Assembly (NCBI GenBank): GCA_046330395.1
Contig: JAXLSS010000016.1
Coordinates: forward strand, 1-64,000
Length of the DNA stretch: 64,000 nt
DNA from: Ga0077560 sp046330395
GTDB taxonomy: Bacteria; Actinomycetota; Thermoleophilia; Miltoncostaeales; Miltoncostaeaceae
Direction: 5' to 3'
This document shows positions 44,197 through 55,369 of this stretch, in pieces (position 1 is the stretch's first letter; each line of letters begins with the position of its first letter). Below the pieces are notes generated by a model, which was given only the letters and a program-made list of their open reading frames with translations, was not told where the DNA came from and did no database searches. Both the position numbers and the translations under genes were made by a program.

Positions 44197-45287
44197 CCCA
44201 CCCCCAGCTCGACGGCCCCGGTCTCGCCGACGGCGACTCCCTGGGACTGCTGGCCGGCATGGCCGACTCGCTGGACGCGTTCGACCAGGCCAGGCGGGGG
44301 GCGGAGGCGACCGACCTGCAGTGGCCCGCCGAGGCGGTGCACAACGTGGCCATCTGCGGCATGGGCGGGTCGGCCATCGCCGCCGACCTGGTGGCCGGGG
44401 CCTGGCGCGAGCGGCTGCGCCGGCCGGTGGGGGTGCTGCGCGACTACTACGTGCCCGGTTGGCTGGGGGAGAACACGCTGGTGGTGCTCTCCAGCTACTC
44501 CGGTGAGACCGAGGAGACCCTCACCGCCGCCATGCAGGCCACCGAGCGCAACGCCCTGTGTGTGGCCATCACCAGCGGCGGCAAGCTGGGCAGCTTCTAC
44601 CGCGACCTGGGCGTGCCGGTGATCGACCTGCCCCCCGGGCTGCAGCCCCGCGCCGCCATCCTGCGATTGCTGGTGCCGCTGGTGGTGGTGCTGAGCCGGT
44701 TCGGCGTGATCCCGCAGGCCGACGCCGACCTGGACGACGCCCGGGCCCGCATCGCCGGGGCCATCCGGGCGAACGAGCCCTCCGTGCCCACCGCCGACAA
44801 CATGGCGAAGCGCATCGCCGGGCTGCTCCACGGCAACCTGCCCATCGTGTGGGGCGCCGAGACCACCGCGGCGGTGGCCCAGCGCTGGAAGGGCCAGTTC
44901 AACGAGAACGCCAAGGTGCCGGCCTACTGGGGCGCGCTGCCCGAGGTGGACCACAACGAGATCTGCGGCTTCGAGGGCATGGGTCCGCTGACGCAGACCT
45001 CGCGCCTGGTGCTGCTGCGCGACCCGCACCAGCACCGGCAGGTGCAGCGCCGCTTCGAGCTGACCCAGGAACTGGTCACCCAGCACGTGGGCGGGGTCAT
45101 CGAGGTCACCGCCGAGGGCGACACCGCCCTGGGGCGGGCCCTGGACCTGGTGATGCTGGGCGACTACGCCTCGCTGTACCTGGGCCTGCTGCGCGGCGTC
45201 GACCCGGGCCCCGTGGAGATGATTCAGCGGTTGAAGGGCAGTCTCGCCGAAACCGGCTACGGACGGGCGGCCGCGCCGGTCGCGTGA
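44193..45287 (+). CDS. Bifunctional phosphoglucose/phosphomannose isomerase (SIS family)
   Basis: The SIS-fold enzyme interconverts glucose-6-P or mannose-6-P with fructose-6-P. The 364-residue product has GMGGSAIAADL and VLSSYSGETEETLTA, which bind the phosphate. The C-terminal half ends with the PGI/PMI signature NEICGFEG and VEMIQRLKGSL. Together with the nucleotidyltransferase it could supply GDP-mannose, though a phosphomannomutase is not seen here. The start overlaps the previous stop and the stop overlaps ahcY (GTGA). Confidence 0.92.
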   Translation: MTHPQLDGPGLADGDSLGLLAGMADSLDAFDQARRGAEATDLQWPAEAVHNVAICGMGGSAIAADLVAGAWRERLRRPVGVLRDYYVPGWLGENTLVVLSSYSGETEETLTAAMQATERNALCVAITSGGKLGSFYRDLGVPVIDLPPGLQPRAAILRLLVPLVVVLSRFGVIPQADADLDDARARIAGAIRANEPSVPTADNMAKRIAGLLHGNLPIVWGAETTAAVAQRWKGQFNENAKVPAYWGALPEVDHNEICGFEGMGPLTQTSRLVLLRDPHQHRQVQRRFELTQELVTQHVGGVIEVTAEGDTALGRALDLVMLGDYASLYLGLLRGVDPGPVEMIQRLKGSLAETGYGRAAAPVA

Positions 45288-46546
45288 GCACCCGGCACGA
45301 CGTCGCCGACCTGGCCCAGGCGCCCCTGGGCGCCCGGCGCATCGACTGGGCCGACCGGCACATGCGGGTGCTGGCGGCCATCCGTGAGCGGTTCGCGCAG
45401 CAGCGCCCCCTGGAGGGGGTGCGCATCGCCGCCTCCCTGCACGTCACCGCCGAGACCGCCAACCTGGTGCGCACGCTGCGCGCCGGGGGCGCCGAGGTGA
45501 CGCTGGTGGCCAGCAACCCGCTGTCCACCCAGGACGACGTGGCCGCCGCCCTGGTGGCCGACCACGGCCTGTCGGTGCTGGCCCGCCGCGGCGAGGACCG
45601 CGAAACGTACTACGGCCACATCCATGCCGCCATCGACCGGGCCCCCCACATCACCATGGACGACGGCGCCGACCTGGTGGGGGTGCTGCACCATGAGCGC
45701 CGCGACGGCCTGGACGGGGTGGTGGGCGGCACCGAGGAGACCACCACGGGGGTGCTGCGGCTGCGGGCGCTGGAGCGCGCGGGTGGCCTGGCGTTCCCGA
45801 TCATCGCCGTCAACGACGCCGACACCAAGCACCTGTTCGACAACCGCTACGGCACCGGGCAGTCCACCCTGGACGGCCTGCTGCGCGCCACCAACATGCT
45901 GGTGGCGGGGCGCCGCGCCGTGGTGGCCGGCTACGGCTGGTGCGGGCGCGGCGTGGCGGCCCGCCTGCGCGGCATGGGCGCCGCGGTGATCGTCACCGAG
46001 GTGGATCCGCTGCGCGCCCTGGAGGCCGTGATGGACGGCTTCCAGGTGATGCCCCTGGACGAGGCGGCCCAGCAGGGTGACCTGTTCATCACCGCCACCG
46101 GCGACGTCAACGTGATCGGCGAGCGGCACATGCGCGTCATGCGCGACGGCGCGGTGCTGGCCAACGCCGGCCACTTCAACGTGGAGATCGACCTCACCGC
46201 CCTGGCCGCCCTGGCCGATGAGGTGCGCGACGTGCGGCCCCACGTGCAGGAGTTCCGCATGCCCGACGGCCGGGCCCTGTTCCTGCTGGCCGAGGGGCGG
46301 CTGCTCAACCTCAGCGCGGCCGAGGGCCACCCGGCCGCGGTCATGGACATGAGCTTCGCCAACAACGCCCTGGCGGTGGCCCACATCGCCCGGTTCGGCG
46401 CGGGCCTGCCCCATGGCGTGCTGCCCGTGCCCGCCGAGATCGACCAGGAGATCGCGCGGCTCAAGCTGGACACCCTGGGCGTGCGCATCGACGTCACCAC
46501 CGACGAGCAGCGGGCCTACCTGGCGTCGTGGCGGCGGGGCACGTGA
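45284..46546 (+). CDS. ahcY: Adenosylhomocysteinase
   Basis: AhcY hydrolyses S-adenosylhomocysteine to adenosine and homocysteine, removing the product inhibitor of methyltransferases. The 420-residue product has IAASLHVTAETANLVRTLRA, MDDGADLVGVLHHER, VNDADTKHLFDNRYGTGQST with the catalytic Lys and Asp, and the NAD site VVAGYGWCGRGVAARLRGMG. It is the short form without the ~40-residue insertion of the plant/proteobacterial type. GTG 45284 overlaps the isomerase stop. It is followed directly by mtnA. Confidence 0.96.
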   Translation: MSTRHDVADLAQAPLGARRIDWADRHMRVLAAIRERFAQQRPLEGVRIAASLHVTAETANLVRTLRAGGAEVTLVASNPLSTQDDVAAALVADHGLSVLARRGEDRETYYGHIHAAIDRAPHITMDDGADLVGVLHHERRDGLDGVVGGTEETTTGVLRLRALERAGGLAFPIIAVNDADTKHLFDNRYGTGQSTLDGLLRATNMLVAGRRAVVAGYGWCGRGVAARLRGMGAAVIVTEVDPLRALEAVMDGFQVMPLDEAAQQGDLFITATGDVNVIGERHMRVMRDGAVLANAGHFNVEIDLTALAALADEVRDVRPHVQEFRMPDGRALFLLAEGRLLNLSAAEGHPAAVMDMSFANNALAVAHIARFGAGLPHGVLPVPAEIDQEIARLKLDTLGVRIDVTTDEQRAYLASWRRGT

Positions 46547-47634
46547 ACGGGCTGCAGCCCACCGACATCCTCGACCTGGGGGATGGCGTGGTGCGCATGC
46601 TCGACCAGACCCGCCTGCCCGGTGAGGTGGTGCACATCACCTGCGGGAGCTGGCAGGAGGTGGCCGAGGCCATCCGTGGGATGGTGGTGCGGGGCGCCCC
46701 GGCCATCGGCATCGCGGGGGCCATGGGCGTGGCGCTGGCGGCCCAGCACGCCGACCACGACGACCCGGCGGCGCACCGTGTCGCCATCGAGGAGGCCGTG
46801 GCGGCGCTGCGGGTGGCCCGGCCCACCGCCGTCAACCTGGCGTGGGCGGTGGACCGCCAGCGGGCCATCGCCGAGGCACACCCCGGCCCCACCGAGTCGC
46901 TCACGGCCGACCTGCGCCTGTTCGCGCTGCGCCTGCACCGGGCCGAGGTGGCGCGCTGCCGGGCCATGGGGCGCCACGCGCTGCCGCTGGTGCACCGCGG
47001 GGCCCGCATCCTCACCCACTGCAACGCCGGGGCGCTCGCCACCGGTGGCTACGGCAGCGCGCTGGGCGTGGTGCGCGCCGCCCACGCCGCCGACCCCAGC
47101 GTGCGGGGGCTGGTGGACGAGACCCGCCCGCTGCTTCAGGGCGCGCGCCTCACCGCGTGGGAGCTGGCGCAGGACGGCATCCCGCACACGCTCATCGCCG
47201 ACAACATGGCCGCGGCCTTCATGGCCCAGGGCGGCGTCACGCACGTGGTGGTGGGCGCCGACCGCATCGCGGCCAACGGGGACGTGGTGAACAAGATCGG
47301 CACCTACGGGCTGGCGGTGCTGGCCCGGGAGCACGGCATCCCGTTCATCGTGGCGGCGCCCAGCACCACCATCGACCCCGGCGTGCCGTCGGCCGCCCAC
47401 ATCCCGGTGGAGGAGCGCGCCGCCGAGGAGGTGCGTGACCTGCACCTGCTGGGCCGGCCCGCCGTGGCCGCCGGCACCGTGGTGGCCAACCCCGCCTTCG
47501 ACCGCACGCCCGCCCGGCTGGTCACCGCGATCGTCACCGAGCACGGGGTGCACCGCCCGCCGTACGAGCGGTCGCTGGCCGGGGTGCGCCCCGATGACGC
47601 CGACGGCCTGCCGGTGGACGCCGCCGCCGGCTGA
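46543..47634 (+). CDS. mtnA: Methylthioribose-1-phosphate isomerase
   Basis: MtnA converts 5-methylthioribose-1-P to 5-methylthioribulose-1-P in the methionine salvage pathway. The 363-residue product has GAPAIGIAGAMGVAL, the active-site cysteine in ILTHCNAGALATGGYG, IADNMAAAFM, and VVVGADRIAANGDVVNKIGT with the catalytic Asp. The family also includes ribose-1,5-bisphosphate isomerases and eIF2B-like proteins; the pairing with ahcY supports MtnA. No other mtn genes are in the window. GTG 46543 overlaps the ahcY stop. Confidence 0.93.
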   Translation: MNGLQPTDILDLGDGVVRMLDQTRLPGEVVHITCGSWQEVAEAIRGMVVRGAPAIGIAGAMGVALAAQHADHDDPAAHRVAIEEAVAALRVARPTAVNLAWAVDRQRAIAEAHPGPTESLTADLRLFALRLHRAEVARCRAMGRHALPLVHRGARILTHCNAGALATGGYGSALGVVRAAHAADPSVRGLVDETRPLLQGARLTAWELAQDGIPHTLIADNMAAAFMAQGGVTHVVVGADRIAANGDVVNKIGTYGLAVLAREHGIPFIVAAPSTTIDPGVPSAAHIPVEERAAEEVRDLHLLGRPAVAAGTVVANPAFDRTPARLVTAIVTEHGVHRPPYERSLAGVRPDDADGLPVDAAAG

Positions 47635-47640
47635 GCGCCG

Positions 47641-48302
47641 TCAGCGGGCCGTGATGCGCTCCACGTCGCCGGCGATGACGTCCACGCCGGCGGCGATGTG
47701 GTCGCCGTTGCTGGTTGCGGTGTCCGAGCTGGTGTGATGCCGATCACCGCGGTGTCCTGCCCGGGGCCGCCCCGGAACACGTTCACCCCGTGCAGGTCCA
47801 CCAACCGGTCGTTCCCGGCGCCGCCCAGCAGGGCGTCGTCGCCCATGGCGCCGGCCAGGACGTCGTCCCCGGGGCCGCCGAACAACGCCGCCGGCACCCG
47901 CCTGCGGGCCCGCAGCACGTCGTCACCCGGGCCCCCCTCGATGGTGCCGTCGGCCACCACCACATCCGCGCCGGGGCCCGCGTTCACCGTGGGCGCCAGG
48001 ATGCCGCCCTTCGAGGTGGACGGGCGCGCGAAGCGCACCGTGTCGTCGCCCCCGGTGTTCACCCTCAGCCGCAGCCCCGCCTTGGGGTCGAAGGGACGGC
48101 ACAGGACGGCGGCGGCGTCCACCACGCGGCAGGCCACGCCGCCGTGCCCGGTCAGCAGCGAGCACCCATCGCCAGGGGCCTGGACATGTACCGCACGGTC
48201 CCGGGAGCAGCTCAGCGGTCAGCCGTCGGCGGGTGGCGCGTCCGCCACCGCCACGCTCTGGGGATGGGGACACACACACTGCGCGGGAGGCGGGGTGAGC
48301 AT
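47641..48302 (-). pseudogene. RTX-like (glycine-rich calcium-binding repeat) protein, broken
   Basis: The readable part from GTG 48137 has glycine/aspartate repeats of the haemolysin calcium-binding type: GGPGDDVLRARR, FGGPGDDVLAGAMGDDALLGGAGNDRL and FRGGPGQDTAVIG. After about 47735 the frame must shift to reach the likely C terminus SSDTATSNGDHIAAGVDVIA, ending ERITAR at 47641. Upstream, the same frame continues past an in-frame TGA at 48219-48221 to ATG 48302, and no export signal is found downstream of that stop. Two lesions suggest a decaying gene, or two sequence errors. It converges with mtnA, 6 bp between the stops. Confidence 0.65.
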
Positions 48303-48545
48303 GAGCGCGCGCGCCGCGCCGGCCGGATGCGGGGAGGGCGTGCGGCTGGGGGCGGGGGCCTCGGGGCGCGCGCGAGTCGGCCTCTCACAGCCGCGACGGC
48401 GTCCCCCGAGACACTGAGCTGCAGGAAACTGTAAATGCGTCGTGGCGGTGCCGTGCGTGTCCAACGTGCGTGATGACACGGTGAACGCGTCCTCGGACGG
48501 CATTCGGCGTGCAGGGTGGGGCATGCACGCCGGGGCGCACGCGCG

Positions 48546-49208
48546 ATGGCTGATCTGCGGCACCGGGCCGGTGCGCGGCCTGCCGTCTGCCGGGACCCCC
48601 GGTGTGCGCGGGGTGCCTGGGGCGCGCCGACGCCCATCCCCATCCGCGTTGCCGGCACCGCGATGCCCCGCACGCGGTGGCGGTGACCGCTGCCGGGAGT
48701 GCCGCCGGGCACTCGCGGGGGCTCATCAGGCCGGCGACTACGCCGGCGTCACGGGGTGCTGGTGCGCGCTTAAGGACCACGGCCGCCGCGGACCTGGCCG
48801 ACCCCTGGCGCGGCTCATCGCGGCGCGTGCCCGCCGCCCCCGCCCGGCGCCGTCCTTGGTCCCCGTGCCGCCACGGCCCGGCGCCGGCGCGAGCGCGGCT
48901 TCAACCAGAGCGACCTGCTGGCGGCGCGGCTGGCGGACCTGTGGGGCCTGACGCACCGTCCCGGCATGCTGGAGCGGGCGCGCGACGACCCGCCGCAGCG
49001 TGGCGCGTCGCGGTCGGAGCGCGAACGGCGGGCCGCGGGCGCCTTCCATGTGCCCGCCGGCGTGTCCCCGCCGCCGTGCGTGTGGCTGGTGGACGACGTG
49101 CACACCACCGGGTCCACCCTGGCGGCCTGCGCGGCGGCCATGCGGCACGCCGGCTGCCACCGCGTGGGGGCGGTCGCCGCGGCGCGCGCGATGTCGGTGC
49201 ACACGTGA
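48546..49208 (+). pseudogene. comF: ComF-type phosphoribosyltransferase, multiply frameshifted
   Basis: ComF proteins carry a zinc ribbon and a phosphoribosyltransferase domain and act in DNA uptake. Pieces lie in all three frames. First comes VCAGCLGRADAHPHPRC (about 48600-48660). RCRECRRALAGAHQAGDYAG and ALKDHGRRGPGRPLARLIAA (48690-48840) follow. Last are ERGFNQSDLLAARLADLWGL and VWLVDDVHTTGSTLAACAAA (48890-49208), which holds the PRPP loop. At least three indels are needed. The final domain is intact from 48966. The gene may be truly dead or lie in a badly resolved stretch; hpf and the RTX-like gene next to it also have indels. Confidence 0.75.
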
Positions 49209-49227
49209 GCGGGACGCACCGCGGCGG

Positions 49228-49233
49228 TAGGAT
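49228..49233 (+). promoter_or_regulatory. -10 box TAGGAT upstream of hpf
   Basis: TAGGAT lies 36 bp before the hpf ATG, leaving a leader of about 30 nt that contains a strong GGAGGGACAGG ribosome site. No clear -35 is seen. Confidence 0.45.
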
Positions 49234-49269
49234 CAGGAGGCCATGTCACCTGGTGGTTGGAGGGACAGG

Positions 49270-49837
49270 ATGCAGCTTCAGGTCAAGGGAAAGAACATGC
49301 CGGTCACCGAGGCGTTGCAGGAGCACGCCGAGCGCAAGCTCGAGCGGCTCAGCAAGGTGATGCCGCCGCGCGATGAGGCGCTGATGGTGGAGTGCGAAGC
49401 TGTCGGTGGAGCGCAACCCCAAGATCGAGCGCCCGCAGATCGCGGAGATCACGGTGGGCGAAGGGATCGGTGCTGCGGTACGCGAGAGCGCCGAGGACAT
49501 GTACACCGCCATCGATCGCGCCGCGCGCAAGTTGGAGCGCCAGGCGGTGCGGTACCGCGAGCGGCGGCGCCGCCACCGCGGTCCGCATGAGCGCGAGGTG
49601 GAGGCGCTGTCGGCGGTGGGCCTCGACGAGCTGGCGCACGAGGCCGAGGTGGAGCCCGGCCGCGTGGTGAAGACCAAGCGCCACGAGCTCAAGCCCATGA
49701 CCACGGACGAGGCCACCCTCCACATGGACATGCTGCACCACGACTTCTATGTGTTCCGCGACGCCGACAGCGGCGGGGTGCACGTGGTGTACCGCCGGCG
49801 CGACGGCGACTTCGGGCTGATCGTCCCCACGGACTGA
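49270..49837 (+). CDS. hpf: Ribosome hibernation promoting factor, long form, frameshifted
   Basis: HPF dimerises and silences ribosomes in stationary phase. The first frame gives MQLQVKGKNMPVTEALQEHA to ALMVECE (about 49398). The next frame continues KLSVERNPKIERPQIAEITV to the end. The long-form C-terminal dimerisation domain is present (KRHELKPMTTDEATLHMDML, HHDFYVFRDADSGGVHVVYR). A +1 insertion or 2-base deletion near 49398 explains the shift. Repaired length would be about 188 residues. A sequence error is more likely than decay because both halves are fully conserved. Confidence 0.85.
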
Positions 49838-49854
49838 CCCGCGATCGGCCGGGT

Positions 49855-49880
49855 GGGGGCGACCGCATGCGGCCGCCCCC
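49855..49880 (+). terminator. Hairpin between hpf and secA
   Basis: GGGGGCG (49855-49861) pairs with CGCCCCC (49874-49880), and the loop itself contains CCGCATGCGG, which extends the stem. A second palindrome, CCGGCCCGCGGGCCGG, lies at 49895-49910. A TACGAT -10-like box at 49925 could start the secA transcript. Confidence 0.65.
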
Positions 49881-50013
49881 GCGCCGGCCACCCACCGGCC
49901 CGCGGGCCGGGTTGGGGTCGTTGCTACGATTCCCTCTCTGAGGCGGGCCGCCGCATGCCCATTCACGGGCGCGCGCTGCCCGCGGACGCCCCTATTTGAC
50001 GAGCTGAGGACGG

Positions 50014-52638
<2,625 letters not shown>

Positions 52639-53763
52639 GTGGGGATCGTCGAGCTGGACGCGCTGGCGATCCGCGCCGGCAAGCTGAAGGAGCGCATCGA
52701 AGTGCTGCGGGGCTACATCGACCCGCAGCAGGTGCAGGCGCGCATGGACGAGCTGGAGCAGGCCATGCAGGCGCCCGGGTTCTGGGACGACCCCCAGGCG
52801 GCCTCCCGCGTGTCGTCCGAGCATGCGCAGCTGCGCGACCGGCACGCGATGTTCACGGGCCTCGACCAGGAGGTCACCGACCTGGGGGACCTCATCGAGG
52901 TGGCCCGGGCGGGTGAGGAGGCCGACGACGACGGGTTCCTGGGTGAGCTCACCGACGGCATCACCCGCGTGGAGCAGCAGCTCGAGCGCCTGGAGGAGGC
53001 GCGCCTGTTCAGCGGTGAGCACGACGGCGGGGCCGCCATCGTGTCGATCAACGCGGGGGAGGGCGGCACCGACGCGCAGGACTGGGCGGAGATGCTGCTG
53101 CGCATGTACCTGCGCTGGGCGGAGTCCCGCGGGCTCACCGCCGACATCAAGGAGGCCCAGGAGGGCACCGAGGCCGGCCTCAAAAGCGTCACGTTCACCG
53201 TGTCCGGCGCGTCGGCCTACGGCCTGCTGTCGGCCGAACGCGGCGTGCACCGCCTGGTGCGGCTGTCGCCGTTCGACTCGGCGCACCGCAGGCAGACCTC
53301 GTTCGCCGCCGTCGAGGTGGCCCCCCTGGTGTCCGACGACGTGGACGTGGAGGTGGACGAGAAGGACCTGCGGGTGGACACCTACCGCAGCTCCGGCGCC
53401 GGCGGCCAGCACGTCAACAAGACCGAGTCAGCCATCCGCATCACCCACCTCCCCACCGGCATCACGTGGTGCAGTGCCAGAACAGGCGCTCGCAGATGCA
53501 GAACCGCGCCACGGCCATGAGCATGCTGCGCTCACGGCTGGTGCAGCGCGAGATGGAGCGCCGCGAGGAGGAGGCCGCCCGGGCCCGCGGGGAGAGCATG
53601 ACCATCGGCTTCGGCAGCCAGATCCGCAGCTACGTCATCCACCCGTACACGATGGTGAAGGACCTGAGGACGGGCTTCCGGGGTCGGCAACGCCCAAGGG
53701 GTACTCGACGGCGACCTTGATGGGTTCATCCGGGCGGAGTTGGAGCGGCGCGCTCGGGCGTAG
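52639..53763 (+). CDS. prfB: Peptide chain release factor 2, frameshifted near the 3' end
   Basis: RF2 reads UGA and UAA. The first frame carries the codon-recognition tripeptide in LSPFDSAHRRQTSFA and GGQ at 255-257 in SSGAGGQHVNKTESAIRITH. At about 53467 one base is missing; the next frame gives VVQCQNRRSQMQNRATAMSM and SQIRSYVIHPYTMVKDLRTG. At about 53687 one base is extra, and the original frame returns with VGNAQGVLDGDLDGFIRAEL. It ends at TAG 53761. The two compensating indels look like sequence errors. The classic programmed frameshift near codon 25 is absent: that region (ELRGY-type, here VLRGYIDPQQ) has no UGA. GTG 52639 abuts the secA stop. Confidence 0.9.
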
Positions 53764-53779
53764 CCGACCTCGAAGCCCC

Positions 53780-54002
53780 GCTTTTCATAGGGTTGACCTC
53801 GCACGGAGTCGTTCAGGATGGCGGGTCCGGCGAGTCTTCCGTCACCACCGCGCCCTCGCGGGCTGCCTGGTCCTGAGTCGAACCTCGCCCTCCGTGGCTC
53901 GGGGGACTCACACCCTGCACCGTCCCCAATCATTGGGCCCTCGGGCCTCCTGGCTGGCGGAGACTTCGACATGAGGCGTGGACCCGCCTCATTGGCGGGT
54001 CC
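53780..54002 (-). ncRNA. Dispersed structured element, copy 2 (candidate structured RNA)
   Basis: On the minus strand it opens with GGACCCGCC (54002-53994), a 5-nt loop and GGCGGGTCC (53988-53980). It then has AC, GCCTCATGTCGAAG (from 53977), GGTGCAGGGTGTGAGTC, GAGGTTCGACTCAGG, a CCC-GCGA-GGG stem-loop (53862-53853) and a terminal AAGC at 53780. Copy 1 at 338-558 has the same order and nearly the same length. The first hairpin differs in sequence but pairs in both copies, and both tetraloops fit GNRA. Both copies point toward the 3' end of a convergent gene (pepA, prfB). No coding frame is apparent. Confidence 0.45.
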
Positions 54003-54011
54003 GATCGTTGC

Positions 54012-54031
54012 GGGCTGCCAATTGGCAGCCC
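54012..54031. terminator. 20-bp perfect palindrome after the cupin gene
   Basis: GGGCTGCCAATTGGCAGCCC is a perfect palindrome 22 bp beyond the cupin stop codon. It can fold as a stem on either strand, so it may terminate the cupin operon. Confidence 0.5.
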
Positions 54032-54053
54032 GATCCCGCATCCCCCGACCTGG

Positions 54054-54476
54054 CTACGCCAGCTCTGGGGGCAACGCCTTGGGGCCGTCCGGATACAGAT
54101 GGGCGAGCTGCTCCTCGGTCATCTCCAGGGTGTTGGCCGCCTCGTTCGGGGCACCCGCGATGAGCCAGAGCTGGTCCTCGGTGGTGTCGTTGAACACCTG
54201 GCGGGTCTCCTCGGGGTCCACCCGCACGGCCGAGCGCGCCGGCAGGGTGAGCAGCTCGTCGCCCACCCGCATGCGGCCCGTGCCCTCCAGCACCACGTAC
54301 AGCTCCTCGGTGACCGTGTGGCGGTGCTTCGTGGACGCCTGGCCCGGCATGAGGCGCCACAGGCGCATGCCCAGCCGCTCGGCGCCCAGCTGGCGGCCCA
54401 GGTCGGTGTTGAGGACGCCCATCTGGTTGGACGGGCGCCAGTACGCGTCGTCGGCCTGCAGCACGGTGTGCGGCAT
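54054..54476 (-). CDS. Cupin-domain protein
   Basis: The 140-residue product has the two cupin motifs: HRHTVTEELYVVLEGTGRMR, with the His-x-His and Glu metal ligands, and a second part near DPEETRQVFNDTTEDQLWLI, where the histidine ligand is replaced. The C-terminal helix is YPDGPKALPPEL. Metal binding is likely but the substrate is unknown; many such proteins bind small ligands or act with regulators. It is co-transcribed after the CGNR gene, sharing one base of the stop/start (TGATG). Confidence 0.85.
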   Translation of the reverse strand: MPHTVLQADDAYWRPSNQMGVLNTDLGRQLGAERLGMRLWRLMPGQASTKHRHTVTEELYVVLEGTGRMRVGDELLTLPARSAVRVDPEETRQVFNDTTEDQLWLIAGAPNEAANTLEMTEEQLAHLYPDGPKALPPELA

Positions 54477-55117
54477 CAGCGTGCCCCCTGTGTCGGTTCT
54501 GCTCGTCGCGCGCGGTGCGCCCGCACCTTCGCCCGGGTACCGCACCCTGCCATCGAGCACCAGCGTCGTCTGCCCGCGGGCGATCGGTCGAAGAATCTGG
54601 CGCTGCAATCGTCGGCGCCGCAGATGCGCAGTCGCGACCGTTCGTCGGTGCCCAGCATGCGCACCGCGTCCTCGGCCACGGCGGCCAGCGCCGTGCGGGA
54701 CGCGTGGGCGGTGCCCCCGTCGCGCACCGGCACGCCCGCGGGGCTCGCCACCAGCCGGGCGGCCGGCGCCAGCGCGGCCCAGCGGCTGATCGGCTCCAGC
54801 TGCGCCGTCTCCACCGGCCCGCCGCCGGTCACCGCCACCAGCGCCGCGTCGATGGCCTCGCGCAGCTCGTGGGCGTCCGCCAGCAGCGCGGCGTCCGATC
54901 CTCCGCCCCCGGCGGCCAGCAGGCCGGCGCGGCGGAGCCACTCGTCCAGGTCGTCGGGCGAGCAGAGCGTCTCCACTTGGCGCCACCAGCGTTCCCGCAG
55001 GGTGTTCACCAGGTCCACGGCGGGCCGGCCGCCGGTCCAGTACCAGTGCTCGCGCCCGCTGCGCAGCGGCAACTCCAGGCGGGCGGGCAGGTCGTGGGGG
55101 GCGCGAGTGGTGTCCAT
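54476..55117 (-). CDS. ABATE/CGNR zinc-finger transcription regulator
   Basis: The 213-residue product has an N-terminal ABATE domain (WYWTGGRPAVDLVNTLRERW, then a helical middle). Its C-terminal CGNR zinc finger reads RICGADDCSARFFDRSPAGR and RRWCSMAGCGTRAKVRAHR. The four cysteines are kept, but CGNR itself reads CGTR. These proteins are thought to be DNA-binding regulators of stress or detoxification genes. ATG 55117 is chosen from three close ATGs (55141, 55129, 55117). It precedes the cupin gene. Confidence 0.86.
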   Translation of the reverse strand: MDTTRAPHDLPARLELPLRSGREHWYWTGGRPAVDLVNTLRERWWRQVETLCSPDDLDEWLRRAGLLAAGGGGSDAALLADAHELREAIDAALVAVTGGGPVETAQLEPISRWAALAPAARLVASPAGVPVRDGGTAHASRTALAAVAEDAVRMLGTDERSRLRICGADDCSARFFDRSPAGRRRWCSMAGCGTRAKVRAHRARRAEPTQGAR

Positions 55118-55233
55118 GTGTAACCACATATCAGGTGTCATGGTGCCGGGACAAGGAGACCGGGTGGGCGCGTCGAACCTCCTTTCGTCGGGAGCCCCAA
55201 CAGAAAGTGTGTATTTCCAGGTGTTTCGTAACG

Positions 55234-55263
55234 TTGACAGCACATTGGGGGTCGCGCTAGGGT
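55234..55263 (+). promoter_or_regulatory. Candidate promoter for ftsEX
   Basis: TTGACA (55234-55239), a perfect -35, is followed at 18 bp by TAGGGT (55258-55263). The leader to ATG 55370 would be about 100 nt. The region between the CGNR start and here contains no gene. Confidence 0.6.
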
Positions 55264-55369
55264 TCCCGCGCCTCACGGCCGCCCCACCGGTGGCCGAGGA
55301 ATATGCGAACCGGTGGGTTACGGTTCACCGAACGGCGGCTTCCCTGCCGCCCTGGCCCAAGGGCGAAGC

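Noticed and set aside
48138..48545. Other frames between the RTX-like gene and comF
   Set aside because: The frames are Arg/Pro-rich with no motif or ribosome site. Beyond the broken upstream part of the RTX-like gene nothing is seen.
52639..52750. Classic programmed +1 frameshift of prfB
   Set aside because: No CUU-UGA-type slippery site is seen in the first 40 codons. The indels found are far downstream and compensate each other.
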